From: Symsagittifera roscoffensis
Lineage: Eukaryota > Xenacoelomorpha > Acoela > Convolutidae
Length of the DNA stretch: 64,000 nucleotides
Assembly: GCF_963678635.1 (NCBI RefSeq)
Contig: NC_087066.1
Span: 67,963,477-68,027,476 of the forward strand
Direction: 5' to 3'
Under the pieces are notes generated by a model that searched no databases, had not been told where the DNA came from, and saw only the letters and a list, made by a program, of their open reading frames with translations. The position numbers and the translations under genes were made by a program. The stretch's first letter is position 1. Each line of letters begins with the position of its first letter. Below, one piece after another: positions 38,420 through 50,669 of the stretch.

Positions 38420-41054
38420 TTTTGACTATTCCGGTAGGCGACTGGAATGGGCCCGTCGGCTCGGCTGCCGCTGGTAACCAAGAGGCACATAGTGGACACG
38501 GTAATGGCTCGCGTAATACACAAGGCGAACGTCTCGTGGAATTTGCTTTTGCCAACGGCCTTCGAGTCAGCAACACCTGGTTCAAGAAAAGAGACCCTCA
38601 CCTAATCTCATACAGCTCCGGTGGCCCCACGTTACGCAGCTGGACTACATACTCTATCATTAGTCCTTAAGCAGTGCCGTTTCTGTTGTTAAAGTTGTTC
38701 CAAACAAGGAATGCGTCCAACATCACCTTGTCGTGTGCGATTTTGCCGTACACTTACCCCGTGCGAAGAAGTGCATGTTCATACCTCGCATACGCGCATG
38801 GAAGCTTAGAGACGCTGCCACAGCTGAACAATTCTAGGAAGTCCTTCAGAAACACGGGATGTCAACTGCTCAGACTATGTCTGGTCTCGCCTGAAGTTTC
38901 CGACTCTGAAGGCTTCAACTGGAGTATCTGGCCTATCAAAGAACCACAAGTAAATACCTGAAACTTGGTGGTAGAATGAACAAGTTGACCATGTTGTGCA
39001 AGAGAAGCGCTCACAATTTAATATTTGCAATTCCTTGATGAAGGTAGGCAAGACGACTGAATCGCTGAAAGCTCGAAGTCTTATCTGGAAGCAAAGCGCA
39101 AGTTAAAACATACTGTTAACCTTGCTAAGTCGGCTGTTGAGAAGGAAGAATTCGCCACAGTGTCTCTAAATAGTGATGGTGTCTCTTTGATCGCTAAGCA
39201 GATAGATCGCGCTAATCAGGACATCTCGGGCAAGATGTGTAGGCGGAATGATGCCTGTGAGCTAGTTTTTCTTGACAACTATAAATTGAAAGCGTGGGTT
39301 GAACACTATGCCAGACTTCTCAATGTAATATTTGATTGGCCAAGTGAGACGCTCCCAAAGACTGCGTCGATTGCTGAACAGCCGCCTGAATTGATATACA
39401 TGGCCCTCAGCAAAGTTTGGTGGCAAAGGCACTGGGCCGTCTGGCATTGTAACTGAGGGCTGAAAGCAACTGGAGATCTTGGCGTCGAACTGATGAGGCA
39501 ACGAACTGAAGCTGTTTTCAAAAATGGTGTTTTCCCCACAGCCTGGGAGGAGAGCTCCATTTTGACTTACCTCAATGGCACAAGAGGCCCTAAGTTGCGG
39601 CTATGAGCGAGGACTGAAACTCAGAGGTCAGTCATGAAGCTGGTAGAACGAGTGCTCGATCCCATCACTCGTAGGATGGTGTTTAGACTAGATGCAGTTT
39701 GGCTTTGAATCTGGCAGAGGTACCACCGACGTCATATTCACTGTTCGACAGCTAAGAGGCCTTTCTACTGTGCTTTTGTGGATCTCGAGAAAGCTGCCAT
39801 GCTGGTACTATAATGGGACCTTCGAAGTCTCGGTTTCGAAGAATGGGAAGTGCGGGTCGTTCAGGCTATGTTTTGTAATGCCCGGAGTCGGGTTCGTGTA
39901 AACGGTCAGTACAGTGAAAAATTCAAACTGAGTATCGGTGTACATCAGGGCTCTGTTCTTTGTCCACTTCTCTTCATCCTCGTCTACGAGGCCCTCTCAG
40001 AGCGATTCAATCAACGTAAAGGCGTGCCTTGGTAGCTCCTCTATGCGGATGACTTAGTTTTAATGGCAAATACGCTCGATGAATGCATCGCTAGACTCAG
40101 GATTTGTAAAACTGGCATGGAGAGTAAAGGTCTGCGAGTCAACATGAAAAAGAAAGTTACTGATCTCAGGCATCGGCCTTGATCTTCTCAACTACTCTGG
40201 AAAGTACCCTTGTGCTGTCTGTAGTAAAAGTGTTGGAAGCAACTCCATTGCTCGCACTCAATGCAAGTTGTGGTTTCATAAGAAATGCTGCGGAATATCA
40301 GGCCGGCTGGTAGCCAACCCAGATTTTTTTTGCCTTAGACGCACTGGATTGTCGCGGCCTATCGCGGGTCGCTTTTCAACATGATTGATGTAGACGGCAC
40401 TACGATGGATATTGAGCCAACCTTCTGCTACCTGGGTGACATGCTCAGTGCGGGTGGAAGCTGTGATAGTGCAATTGCTGCCAGATGTTGCTCAGCTTGG
40501 TCTAGTTTCAGGAAACTACTCACTATACTAACTTCGCGGAACATCTCATTCAGAATGAGCGGAAAAACAGTCAACGATGCTGCACGGAAATGAAACTTGG
40601 GGTCTCAACGTATCAGATCTGCAACGACTACAACGAACAGTTTCTGAAATGACCGTGCAATAATCCGTCGGACCTGCGGTGTTAAACCCGGTGTTCATGA
40701 TCCAGTTGCACTTCTTGATAAACTCTACTTGGGTGACATTATCAACGTCCTTCGTCAACGTGGTTTGGTTATGTCGAGCGCGCTCTCTCCGATTCATGCA
40801 TCAAAATTGCCATTGAGATGAAAATATCTGCCATCTAAAGACGTGTGAGACCACGAAAGACTTGGTCAGATTGCGTGAAAAATGATATCAAGCAACGTTG
40901 CCTTATCCTCATTGACCCGCAAGACCGTATTTTATGGAGAGCTGGAGTTCGTCAATGCCTGGTGCTGCCAACCCCATCTGATGGGACAGGGACAACGCCT
41001 TATTCAAAAGTCGGATATGACGATGAAATGAGCTGTACTGCTAATGCGTCATAA
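38420..41054 (+). mobile_element. Decayed LINE with endonuclease, RT and PHD-like finger
   Basis: The endonuclease end is at 38,424-38,670 (IPVGDWNGPVG, HGNGSRNTQGERLVEFAFAN, NTWFKKR). A linker at 39,160-39,456 reads YARLLNV and LPKTAS. RT blocks follow: QFGFESGRGTTDVIFTVRQL (39,692), VNGQYSEKFKLSIGVHQGSVL and CPLLFILVYEAL (about 39,900-40,000) and LLYADDLVLMAN (about 40,036), the catalytic YADD. After a cysteine-rich finger comes the C-terminal domain (PTFCYLGDMLSAGGSCDSAI, 40,420) and PRKTWSDCVKNDIKQ (40,850). The many stops and frame shifts make it inactive. The order is that of RTE/CR1-related LINEs. Confidence 0.85.
40195..40350 (+). pseudogene. PHD-like zinc finger inside the LINE
   Basis: Between the RT catalytic block and the C-terminal domain a frame reads YPCAVCSKSVGSNSI, then CKLWFHKKCCGISG and FFCLR. 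The spacing C-x2-C, later C, W-x-H-x2-C and C is that of a PHD-type finger. Such fingers bind histone tails or nucleic acid in other proteins. In a LINE it may aid target choice; that is inference. Confidence 0.6.
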
Positions 41055-41102
41055 TTGGCTCACATCAATTAGCAATTGTGTAGACTCATAATTGGCGTGC
41101 GT

Positions 41103-41456
41103 CACTTAAGAAATTTTGTAGACTCAGTCTTACTCAATCAGTTTTTCCCAGTAGCGTTATCGGTCATATTTTTGCTTGTTTATGCGAAGTGCAACTGTGC
41201 CTCTGTGTTTATACTTGGTGGCATTTTGCTGCATTGCATTGTCCAATTATTAGCATCTTTAGTTGCTTTTTTGTTGGCTAGTGTTACAAATCCGACACAT
41301 CAAAAATTAAAAAAAATTACAGGCCTAGTTCTGTCTTTTTTATTACACTTTCTAGAGCTGCTCTTTGCCGTTTTCTTGCTTGTGCTTACGCAAAGCAGCC
41401 TCGCCTTTCTTTTTAATCACTTCAGTTTCGTAAGATTTGACATTTTTGTTATTTGA
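41103..41456 (+). other. Hydrophobic frame with about four membrane segments (uncertain)
   Basis: A frame without ATG encodes long hydrophobic stretches (FFPVALSVIFLLVYA, GGILLHCIVQLLASLVAFLL, GLVLSFLLHFLELLFAVFLL) separated by short polar loops and ending at TGA 41,454-41,456. A possible splice acceptor (TTTTTCCCAG, about 41,142-41,151) lies in front of the first segment. It may be the last exon of a small membrane-protein gene whose 5' exons were displaced by the LINE, or chance in T-rich DNA. Confidence 0.25.
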
Positions 41457-42419
41457 GATTTTTCGTACTATATTGAAATACATTTTTTTGCAGTTTTTTT
41501 TTAAAATCAATAGCTATGATGTATAAAAAGGTTTAGTTGCCTGATGTGTCGTTTGAAGTAGAATGTTGTTTTATGGGTTTGTGTCGGTGGGGGATAGGGT
41601 TGTTGAGTCTTTGAATCGTTCAAAATTTTTCACAGATCACAGTTTTTTTGGTTGTTGAAGTTTTTTCTATTTTCTGTTTCCATGTAGTTTCGTTTTTTTT
41701 CGAGTCAAGACGCAAAGCTTTCAAACCGAAATTGTTGTGAATTTTGAAATATGAAAGCATTTAAAAGTTAGTTTTATTGTTTTTGTCTTTTGATTTTCTG
41801 AATTTAGATATCTCCGAAAAGTTATCAAATTTGAAAATTTATTCAGTATTTTCAATGGTCAAACCTGTAAGAGATGCGAATAAATAAACAAAACGCTAAC
41901 AAAACTTGTTCATCTATTCTGTAAGTATCATTTCGACTTTCTGACCATACAGTTAACGACTATCAATGGTATTGTTTATTGGTAATTGCTATATCGAGAA
42001 TTCTAACCATTGTATGTATAATTATATGATTTTTTTCTGATTATTTCTCGGCTTCTTGGTCGTCTGTTAATTTTTAGAATTGTGTATGCCCAACACTGTG
42101 GAATGGTCTAGCAATTACTATTGTCAGAACTGCTGTTTTTATTAATATCAAAATTACTAGCCCAAAACCTGCTGCAGCCATTCCTGTTGCATACCTGTTG
42201 TAGCCATTCAAGAAACCAAACTTTACGATGAAATCACTTGTAAAGCACCTCCAGACTACTCAATGATACCTAAGAATTGTAACCCGAAAAAAAGTACAGA
42301 TGGAGGGTTGGTTTTTCTCATCAAAATCAAAGTTAAGCATCAAGAACTTATAATACCTTTGAACCATCAATACACACATAGAAAACTGAAGAATTAAAAA
42401 AAATCGGGAGAAAATCACA
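41457..42419. other. AT-rich DNA, nothing recognised
   Basis: There is no ORF of note, repeat or RNA gene. Poly-T tracts and short AT-rich stretches only. Confidence 0.6.
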
Positions 42420-45092
42420 TAAACTTGATTAATTTTTATATCCCATCACACTCAAGCTGCCCTTCAGACTACATCGCATCCATAAATCGATTACTCAAAT
42501 TGAGGACAATAATACTCGGTGACTTTAATGCTCATAACCCTCTCTGGTTCTTAACTTGAGAAGGATGCAAGAGGAACTACACTTGCCAAAGAAAGAAATG
42601 TAGTCTTAAATGAGAATTTCCCTTAAATGAGAGAGAGACGTAGTCTTAAATGAGAATTTCCCTACTAGAGTAACCTCCAATTGTCAAAGCTCACCCGACA
42701 TAAGTCTTACAAGTGCCAACCTGGCAATGAATTTTAGCTGGACCTCAGAGTCCTACTTGGCTCTGATCATCAGGCAATCGTGCTTATACTAACCTGTGAT
42801 GTCGAATTTGTTGAACCATCAAAAAGCATGCTTTTAACTTAAGTAAAGCAGACTGGAAAGCTACATTCCGCAAATTTTTGATAAAGGCAGTCAATTGGCA
42901 CATTCCACATGGTCGCATCAAAGAATTCAGAACACACTTTCCAAAACGAGCTGTAGAGCTTTTCAAGACCAGAGACGAACTTCAATCAAACAATCCTGGT
43001 GACCAATTTTTTTTCCAGTTGAACAATGAAATCGATGACATTGTGAATAGTCACAAACGCGATAAATGGATTGAGTATGGTAATACCCTCACCCTCAGAG
43101 GAGTTGTCCACAAATTATGGAAAAACTGTCAACTCTTTAGCGGGCCAATCAGAATCAGCTGACAAAACCAGCCAATAAACTTGAACAAAAACCAGCTGGT
43201 GGTTCAAAAAAAGTGTGCCTTTCTCTTTTATCAGCATTACAGTCATCGCCCACTTATCTCAAATAAAGAGAAGTGCAGCACGCTCCTCAGACTGAAAGAA
43301 ATACGGCAAGAATCCTCTATAATTTTCCCATAGGTCGTCATAAACAAAATTAAACTGAGCAACAAAAGCGAAGCCTTAGGGCCCGACAACATCGCCCTAT
43401 CTTCACTAATCCTTACAGAAGTAATATTACTCATTCTCAACTCCTCAATCATTCCGCATAAATGGAAATTCGGTCGACTCTTTCCTTTTCTGAAACCGGA
43501 CAAAAGCAAAGATTAAGCTAAAAGCTACCGACCCATAGCCCTCTTATCCCCAGTAGCGAAATTGATTGAAAGAATCCTGCTGGAAGACTTCAGCAACATC
43601 CCACTAGCAAATCACTGGCAGGATTTCGAAAACACGGGGAAACAAACACTGCATAGCCACTAACTTAAGAAACGGACTTAATCAACCTTGTCCCCGACAC
43701 AGGACACTCTCAGTTGCTTTAGATTTTACTGCAGCTTTCGAAACATTAAATCAAGGTATCTTGCTGCACGATTTTGAAATGTCGTCCCTTCCAAACAACA
43801 TCGAAAGATGGATAACTTCACATTTGCAAGGCAGGCCAACTTGTGTTGAAATAAGAAACGAAAAGTTAAAAATGCGACGAATGAAACGAGTCCTGTCGCC
43901 TATTTTCTTTTTGTTTACATGTCATCAATGCCGCTTCTATCAACCAAAAACATCAAAGTAACAACATATGCAGATGATATTTCTATCACCACCACTGGTC
44001 CGAAAACCACTGAACTTGAACTAGAGGTACAACTCTATCTAAGTACCCGCTACAATTGGCTTCAAAAACTCATTTCAAAACTGTCTGCAGACAAATCTTC
44101 AGCCACTCTCATAATAACCTGAAATAAAGAATTCAACTGATGTGATTATTGAAAGCAACTCACTACCCACCTTTCAAAAACCTTAAAAAATCTCGTCATG
44201 GATTCACCTTTCATAAACTCTTTACTTTCACTGAACACATAACCACAATGATAAGCAAACTCCCAACACGCAATAACTTACTGAAAAAGCTCTCAGGCAC
44301 GCGGGGGGTGCAGCAAATAAACTAAGTATTACATATAAGGCCATTGGTCGTTGTGTTATGAAGCACGCAGCTCCTGTCTGAACACCTTCAGTATGTGATT
44401 ATCGCTAGAAAAACCTTCAAGCTCGACAAAACCTTCAAGCGCTTAGAATTGTAACTGGCTGCACAAAAGTGACTCCAATTGAAAACCTTCATTGTTAAAT
44501 TCAACTTCTCATTGTGTTCTTTTGCTTGCAGTATTTAAGCAAACAATTTTTAACTGGCTGCCATCAACAAGAGCGATGTGACCACCGCACAACCAAAAAC
44601 AACTCGATGTCGAGACCTATAAAACTTATACTTACCAAATAATACTATTGCAACAATAAAAATCATTTTGATGAAATTGATAGCCTAACACCAGATCAAT
44701 ACGAATGGCTCTTAAAACAATTCAAATGAGTTGAAAAACTGCGTTAACAAACATCCTCTAAACCACCGGGCTCTCAAACTCCAGAATTAGCTTCCGAAGA
44801 AAACAGGCTTCGCAGAAATTCACGACATACCCTTGCTCACTTCTGCTGTGGATATAGCATGCAATTAAATTGCTGTCTGTCGAGATTGGACAAAAACATT
44901 AAAAACAACTGCCCAAACTTTAACGCTACGCTGCATGACATTCACTACCTCGTTAACTGTCCATTGAAGCGAACATCTGTTCTGTTAAACTTGACGACCT
45001 GTGGGACAACCCCCGTAGCAGTCGGCAAATGGCTCAACTTACCAACACAACCGGGCACAATAGGAGTTTTTCTCGGTTCTCCGCATTAATTA
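42420..45092 (+). mobile_element. Decayed Jockey/CR1-like LINE
   Basis: The endonuclease end includes ILGDFNAHNPLW (about 42,510) and TRVTSNCQSSPDISLTSANL (about 42,655). The linker is at 42,878-43,162 (NWHIPHGRIKEF, HKRDKWIEYGNTL). RT blocks: EALGPDNIALS (43,370), WKFGRLFPFLKPDKSKD and SYRPIALLSPVAKLIERILL (43,460-43,580), VALDFTAAFETLN (43,715), VTTYADDISI (43,955, catalytic YADD) and the thumb. The end has a C-x..T-x-H-x..C finger-like motif (NCPNFNATLHDIHYLVNCP, 44,905). Numerous stops and shifts are present. Despite decay it spans nearly the whole polymerase ORF, and the block order is the same as in the LINE at 15,620. Confidence 0.85.
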
Positions 45093-45145
45093 AAAACTGC
45101 CCGCTGAAGCCGGGCATGGGAATTTTGTTCGGTTCTCCGTCCCAA
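45050..45145 (+). repeat. Short imperfect direct repeat
   Basis: CCGGGCACAATAGGAGTTTTT followed by CTCGGTTCTCCG is echoed about 55 bp later as CCGGGCATGGGAATTTT followed by GTTCGGTTCTCCG. It may be the 3' tail duplication of the preceding LINE. Confidence 0.4.
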
Positions 45146-45160
45146 AAATCTGCCCCCTAG

Positions 45161-45364
45161 AACGAATTTAACTCAGTACTGTCTGAAGGGGACCTTCCTG
45201 CTCTTAGCGAACACTGGCAAAGCCACCAGGTACTGTTTTACGGACAAGAGGAGGCTGAATCAATTGCCACATTCCTCGATTGTGGAGTAGTGAAAATAAA
45301 CGGCAATGAAGACAGGGATTGGACGACCCCTCCTTTTGCAGCTACAATCAACAGCACAATTTGA
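45161..45364 (+). CDS. Possible orphan coding exon
   Basis: Directly after an acceptor-like TCTGCCCCCTAG a 67-codon frame with ordinary composition runs to TGA (NEFNSVLSEGDLPALSEHW, FYGQEEAESIATFLDCGV, EDRDWTTPPFAATI). It does not resemble any LINE or gypsy block I know. It may be the last exon of a host gene interrupted by the LINE on its left. Single short exon, no upstream partner found. Confidence 0.3.
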   Translation, partial: NEFNSVLSEGDLPALSEHWQSHQVLFYGQEEAESIATFLDCGVVKINGNEDRDWTTPPFAATINSTI

Positions 45365-47933
45365 CAGTATCCCACGCATGAATATATCGCGTTTCTTTCT
45401 AGCATCATAATAAAATCTTTAAAGCGCGCATGAATTAGTTAAACTAGTCGAAGGTAGAATATCCTAATAAATGTGAACTCATGGGGTCGGTTTCTTCGAT
45501 GGGTTAATAAAAGTTTTTGTTAGAGATATTATTTGGATCGCCGATTTTTGACTGAATAAAAAACACCCCAATTATGAGCATCTCGGAGTTTCTTCGAAAA
45601 TCGGAACAATTAATGTATTGCTAAAACTTTGTATTGCGGAGTGTTACTATTTAGAAAGCATTGAGCTGCTCTTTGTTTGAAGCAACTTTTTTTTCCTCCT
45701 TTTTCAAGCACGAGGACACACTTAAGTAAAGAATTCAACGAGGCAAATGTAGTTTTGGACCAATCAGATTTTAAAAAAATAACAGTTTTCCTTACAACTA
45801 TCTACTTTGCAAGAGCTGTTACATTCAACAAGAAATAAACTTAGATGCAAATACTGACTTGTTGAGATGACAATATAAACTCTTTGTTTCGGTGGGTGAC
45901 CAATATTCAATAGACACCATAAAGGGAGAGGGGTTGTTGAGTAGATTTGTTCATTCTTGTGCAAGACAGAAGTTTATGAACTATACTCGAATAACAATCA
46001 TATTCTCAGTTTCAAAAAAAAATTCTCAAAGAATCAACGCATCGAATTTGTGAAAGATATGTGAACTAGCTTTATAAAAGCTGCTCTGAAAGAATTTCAC
46101 GATAGGCGAAAACAGTTCAGGATTAAACTGACGATCGCGATTGTGAAACAAGGATAACCGATTACTGTGCAAGTAGCACAGAATGTTCCGACCATAGTCT
46201 CAAAAAAACGAAGATTTTTTCTCGAGTTAAGGCATATTCGACAGCCATAATGGAATAGTCAAATTGGAAAACAGTTTTTGCAGAAAAATTACTGGAAAAC
46301 CAAAAAACATCGAAAAGATAAAAAAAAGTCAAAATGGCGCAAAAAACTCCAATGCAATCGCTAACTTTACTCGAGTAAAACTGCCTTGTCGCGGCTCAAA
46401 TTGAATAAGCTACTGTAAGTCTATGCTAGCTCACCTTGTTCGCTCGAAATTAGACCAAAAATCAAAAATTTCAAACGAGTTTTTCTCGACACAGAAAATT
46501 TTTTTCATGTTTTTTGGATGTCGTTAGAATCACTATTGAAAGGGCTTTAATATAATAAATCACTTGCCACATTCCGATTGTTAATTGTGGTACCTGATTT
46601 TGCGTGGAAATAAAAAAACACACCTGATGGTCGGAACAAAAAGGGATAACAACAGTCAAATGTAGACTATAAGTTTAATTCGAGTCAACAAACTCCATAC
46701 ATATTACAAGCCCCACAAAAATGATCTTTCATCAAAACAGTTTCATGATCAGTTTCATCAAAACAGATTTTTAAAAACATCAAACCCAGCTTGATCAAAG
46801 CAAGTGCGGGTACAGCTAGGTTTATCTATAAACAACTACTTAAAAAACTACCCAACCCAGGCTCAATATTTCAACAAACTTAGCAACTGCTTAACCTCGA
46901 AAAAATTGTACTGAGTAAATTTGTACTGTACATTTTATTGTTCTACATAAACAGAAATTTCAGTTTTCCAGTTCTATCTGGTGCGAAATAGTCGGCTGTT
47001 GAAGTCGATAATTTGACCAGCAAACAAACCACTATCGCATAAGCTTGAATTTTAGTTTGAAAAAATAACGTTTCAAGAACAATTTGCGAGCCCTGTCAAT
47101 TTGTTCGTTACCTATAGACTAAATTGGGTGCATGGCATTTTTTACGATATCATCATGAGGCAAGTTCAAAATTGGTTCGGTCTTATCGACATGTCAATCA
47201 CGTAGCGATCATATTAAAGCCCTGTTTTCAGCCGTGATTCCAGCTGCTTGAAAAAATCATCTCGCTGAAATGAAAATGTTTTTTCAGTGATTTATAGAAA
47301 AATGTGTCTGATTGTTGCAGCTTTTCAGTGAAGAGGGGTTTGAAGTTTTGACTGGATCTTCAAACATCACTTCAAAAGAGCTATTTTTCATTTTTGTGCA
47401 GTTTTTCTCAATTTTACTGCTCGGGGCGTTCAGAGCTACTTGTTCTCTTCCGCCAATTTGGAGGAACTTTTTCAAGACGCTGAATCAATTTTACCAGGTT
47501 ATTTTGACGTTTCTTCATTTCTTCTTTGTGTTACTTCATTGGTTATTTTGACCGCTTGAAAACGAAATAAAAAAACTTAATCTTCACTATTTTTGGCACA
47601 GTTTTAGTCGCTTTTGTACTTAGAGAGAAGTTTACTGCCCACATCTGTCTCCTCTTGTTTGCTGTGATTTTAAATCAAACTGTCTTTTCTTGATTCACTC
47701 AGTATTTGGTTTGGATTAGTTTGTGTTTCTAGCAACATTAAGTATTCATCAGCTGAATCAAAAATTTTTCATTCGTAGATTTTGTACAATGTGATTATCG
47801 GAAAATTAAATTTAAGGAAAAAACATCTGCTCGAAAAACACATTTTGGTTTTTGAATGCTTTTTGAACGCTTTTGAACACAAAAGTCTATTGAATTGAAA
47901 CTGTTGCTTATCGCCTATTACGTACTCAAGAAA
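45365..47933. other. AT-rich DNA, nothing recognised
   Basis: Only short frames of low complexity are seen on either strand. No repeat with another part of the window, RNA gene or splice-consistent exon was identified. Confidence 0.55.
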
Positions 47934-50545
47934 ATGAAAATTTTTATTTTGTTTTTATCCAATTTTGTGCAAACTGTATTTGGTGTCAAATTTCATCGAA
48001 CTACAGCTGACATCAGCTTAAACCCATTCAATCTTCAACCTGAATTTCTGACCTGGAAAAATACTCCTGCTCTATGCACTACGGCTTGTCAAATAGTTGG
48101 GGATACTGAAAGTCGGCTCGTAATCAGATTTGACAAATGGTCAGGAAAATGCGAATGTCTAATTAACGCCGAAAATGAGCTCTTCGACATTTCAAAAACA
48201 CCCAAAAGTCGAAGTGTAACCTACTTCTATCCAAGTAAGCATTCTAATTTTTATTGGCAAATGACTATGTGATGGTAATTTCCCATCTGTTTAAGCGTCG
48301 ATAATCTCTGGAAGCCAGAACTACGCAGGTTTGCTTTGACTGTTTCGAAATAAGCATTCAACTTTTCATTTAGAATTCCACTGAGTTTTTTCTAGAAAAA
48401 TGGGGAAGTATTAATCTTCACTCAGAGGATATTGAAACTGAAAATGCCTTCTTCCGCATTTACGATTCAGAGAACAACGCCTCAATCTCAAACATAAAAG
48501 CAAAGTGTCTTATTGGATGCTCATCCGTTTATATCGATGTCAACCCACCTTCTGATCAGCCTGGGGGTTGGATTCAATTTTACAATCTGCAGCCTGGCTC
48601 AACTTGCCTTGTGAATATCATAAGTGCTCATTTTGATGGCCACTATGCAGAAATTAATCTGAACAAAACTTTCCGTTTTTGTACTCGTAAGTTTTGCCTC
48701 GGCCAAAGAACGTTAACAAAATTTTGGGATCTCTTAACTTTCTCTCACCCACATAACATTGAAATAAGTTGATGAATTCTCACTATAATCATATTAGCAT
48801 AAACTCAAATCATTAGCATAAGCCGTTTAATCAATCCCTTATTGGGAGGTATAGTCTTCTCTTTTAAAGGGGATTGTTAACAAACCTTACAGTGCTGATT
48901 TAAATTAACCGGACAAAACGCGTTAAACTTGAATTTTTGCAAACACAACAAATTGCATCATATTAATTCTGTCTTCATAAATTTTCACCTAAACTCAACC
49001 CAATTTGAGAAAAACGCGTTTTAAAATTCAAGTTTAACGCGTTTTGTCCGGTCAATTTAAATCAGCACTGTATTGTGGTGTGTTGTTTCTTCGACTTTCG
49101 AAGAAAGTGACATCATATTTTGTACTGACAGCTTGTTTCTACAGCATATTTGTATATTTGTACTCAAAAAATATTGATGTTCTCATTTAGAAATTGAAAA
49201 ATTAATTAACCTGTGATTTTTAAAAGGTACGATGATTTGAAATTTGCCAATTTGGCTACTGCCGGATAACTCCAAACTTATTGAGGCAAGCTAATTGATG
49301 CAAATCTTGCGTTATTAGACGCAAAATTATCATAGTAATCTCCTTAATGCATGCGAGAGTTTGATTTTCAAAAAATGAAATAATCAGTTTCAGAAACGTT
49401 AAAAGGCAATAAGGAATTTGTAGGGCTTTGCAGTCTGGTTTATACGGTAAAATATATTTTGTAATTCCAGGTCCGAACCTTACAATCATTTCGGTATCTA
49501 AAACTAGTGGTGATGCTCTCAGTGTTGCTCTTGAATTGGTCGGTCAATTGGCAACTGGCAGTTTGATAATAGAACCAACTCAGCGCTCTCAAAATTTCAC
49601 AGCTGACAATCGGACTATACTTGTCGATAACCTCAATGTACAGCATGACACATACACTATGTCAATAGTCGCATCTGTGTCCGAAGAAGAAGTTTGTGGT
49701 GATGCCCCTTCGCCTCTAAGTGTTTATGAAGAAGTTCTTTATTATTCAGGTGGAAAATTAGTTGTGTAGGCACACTTTATTTCGGTAGAGTTAATTCAAA
49801 TGCAAAAATGCTGTAATTGACGGTTGGTCGTTTTTTGCTTCGAGTTGTGTTTCATCATTCACGTTCTTGGTGAATCTAATTTCGAAGCTAACCCCCACCC
49901 CCTTGCCCCCTTACGAACAGAACTTAAAATTCTCTTCCGTTCTGCTGTTACCCTAAATAAAAAAGAAAATATATATTTTTTGTTGTAAAACTGGATCGAT
50001 TTTACTTCGAAACTGCGAGCCTTTAATCATTTTGGAAAGTTTCAAAAATGGGCATCAAAAGTCAATTCAGAACGCACATGGGGTCATACTTGGGGAAATA
50101 TGCGTGAAGAAAACGGCAAAAATACCATTTTTTCCATGCCATTTGTTTATTGAATGGACGTGTAAATTGATTTTTAGGGTATGAATTGGTGCTCCCTAAG
50201 TATTACTGCAGACATGAATTTGCTAATGGGAATTGTAACCAGTACTTGTTGCATCTCACAGCAGACGAGTGTGCTGCAAAATGCGAAGCCAACGAGATTC
50301 CAGCTGGGTGTGACCAGTCAAATGTGGAATGCAACCTTTTCTCATACACTCCTACAAGCGGAGGAACAAGGTTACTTGCAAAATGTATCCGCTGTCTGTC
50401 TTTAAAACATCTTCACGACAATCTTTTTTGTCAAAAGTTGTCTTACAATAAACAAATTGAAAAAAAGTCATCACTATTTATAAGCAACACCAAAAGCTCA
50501 TTACCAGCTGAATCAAAACATCGTCAAAATAGTGTGCTAAAATGA
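47934..50545 (+). CDS. Probable secreted modular protein gene, four exons
   Basis: Exon 1 (47,934-48,234) starts ATG with a signal peptide (MKIFILFLSNFVQTVFG) and a Cys-containing N-terminal region (TPALCTTACQIVG, GKCECLI). Exon 2 (48,396-48,686) and exon 3 (49,471-49,749) are symmetric phase 1-1 exons of 291 and 279 bp, and each encodes one beta-rich module of about 95 residues that looks fibronectin-III-like in length and layout. Exon 4 starts at 50,178 with a Cys-rich module (KYYCRHEFANGNCNQYLL, ADECAAKCEANEIPAGCDQ), PAN/apple- or knottin-like. All junctions fit GT-AG (CCAA|GTAAGC, CTC|GTAAGT, TCAG|GTGGAA; TTCTAG, TTCCAG, TTTTAG) and keep the frame. The end is either TGA at 50,543-50,545 or a donor near 50,370 leading to unseen exons. 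The family is not identified. Confidence 0.55.
48890..49070. mobile_element. MITE with 47-bp terminal inverted repeats, TA target site
   Basis: CAGTGCTGATTTAAATT at the left and its reverse complement at the right extend to a 47-bp inverted repeat with one mismatch. The element is 181 bp long, flanked by TA on both sides (48,888-48,889 and 49,071-49,072), and has no coding capacity. The TA duplication is typical of Tc1/mariner-driven MITEs. It lies in intron 2 of the surrounding gene. Near-perfect repeats suggest recent insertion. Confidence 0.9.
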
Positions 50546-50669
50546 GCATATTTATTCAAATTTTTTTTTCGTTTGCTAGAAACTTATCAACTCTGAAATT
50601 CATATAATTTCAGATTTTTTAAAATGTTTTTTGCCTTGTTTGTACAACTTTGTGATCTCTGACACCGTT

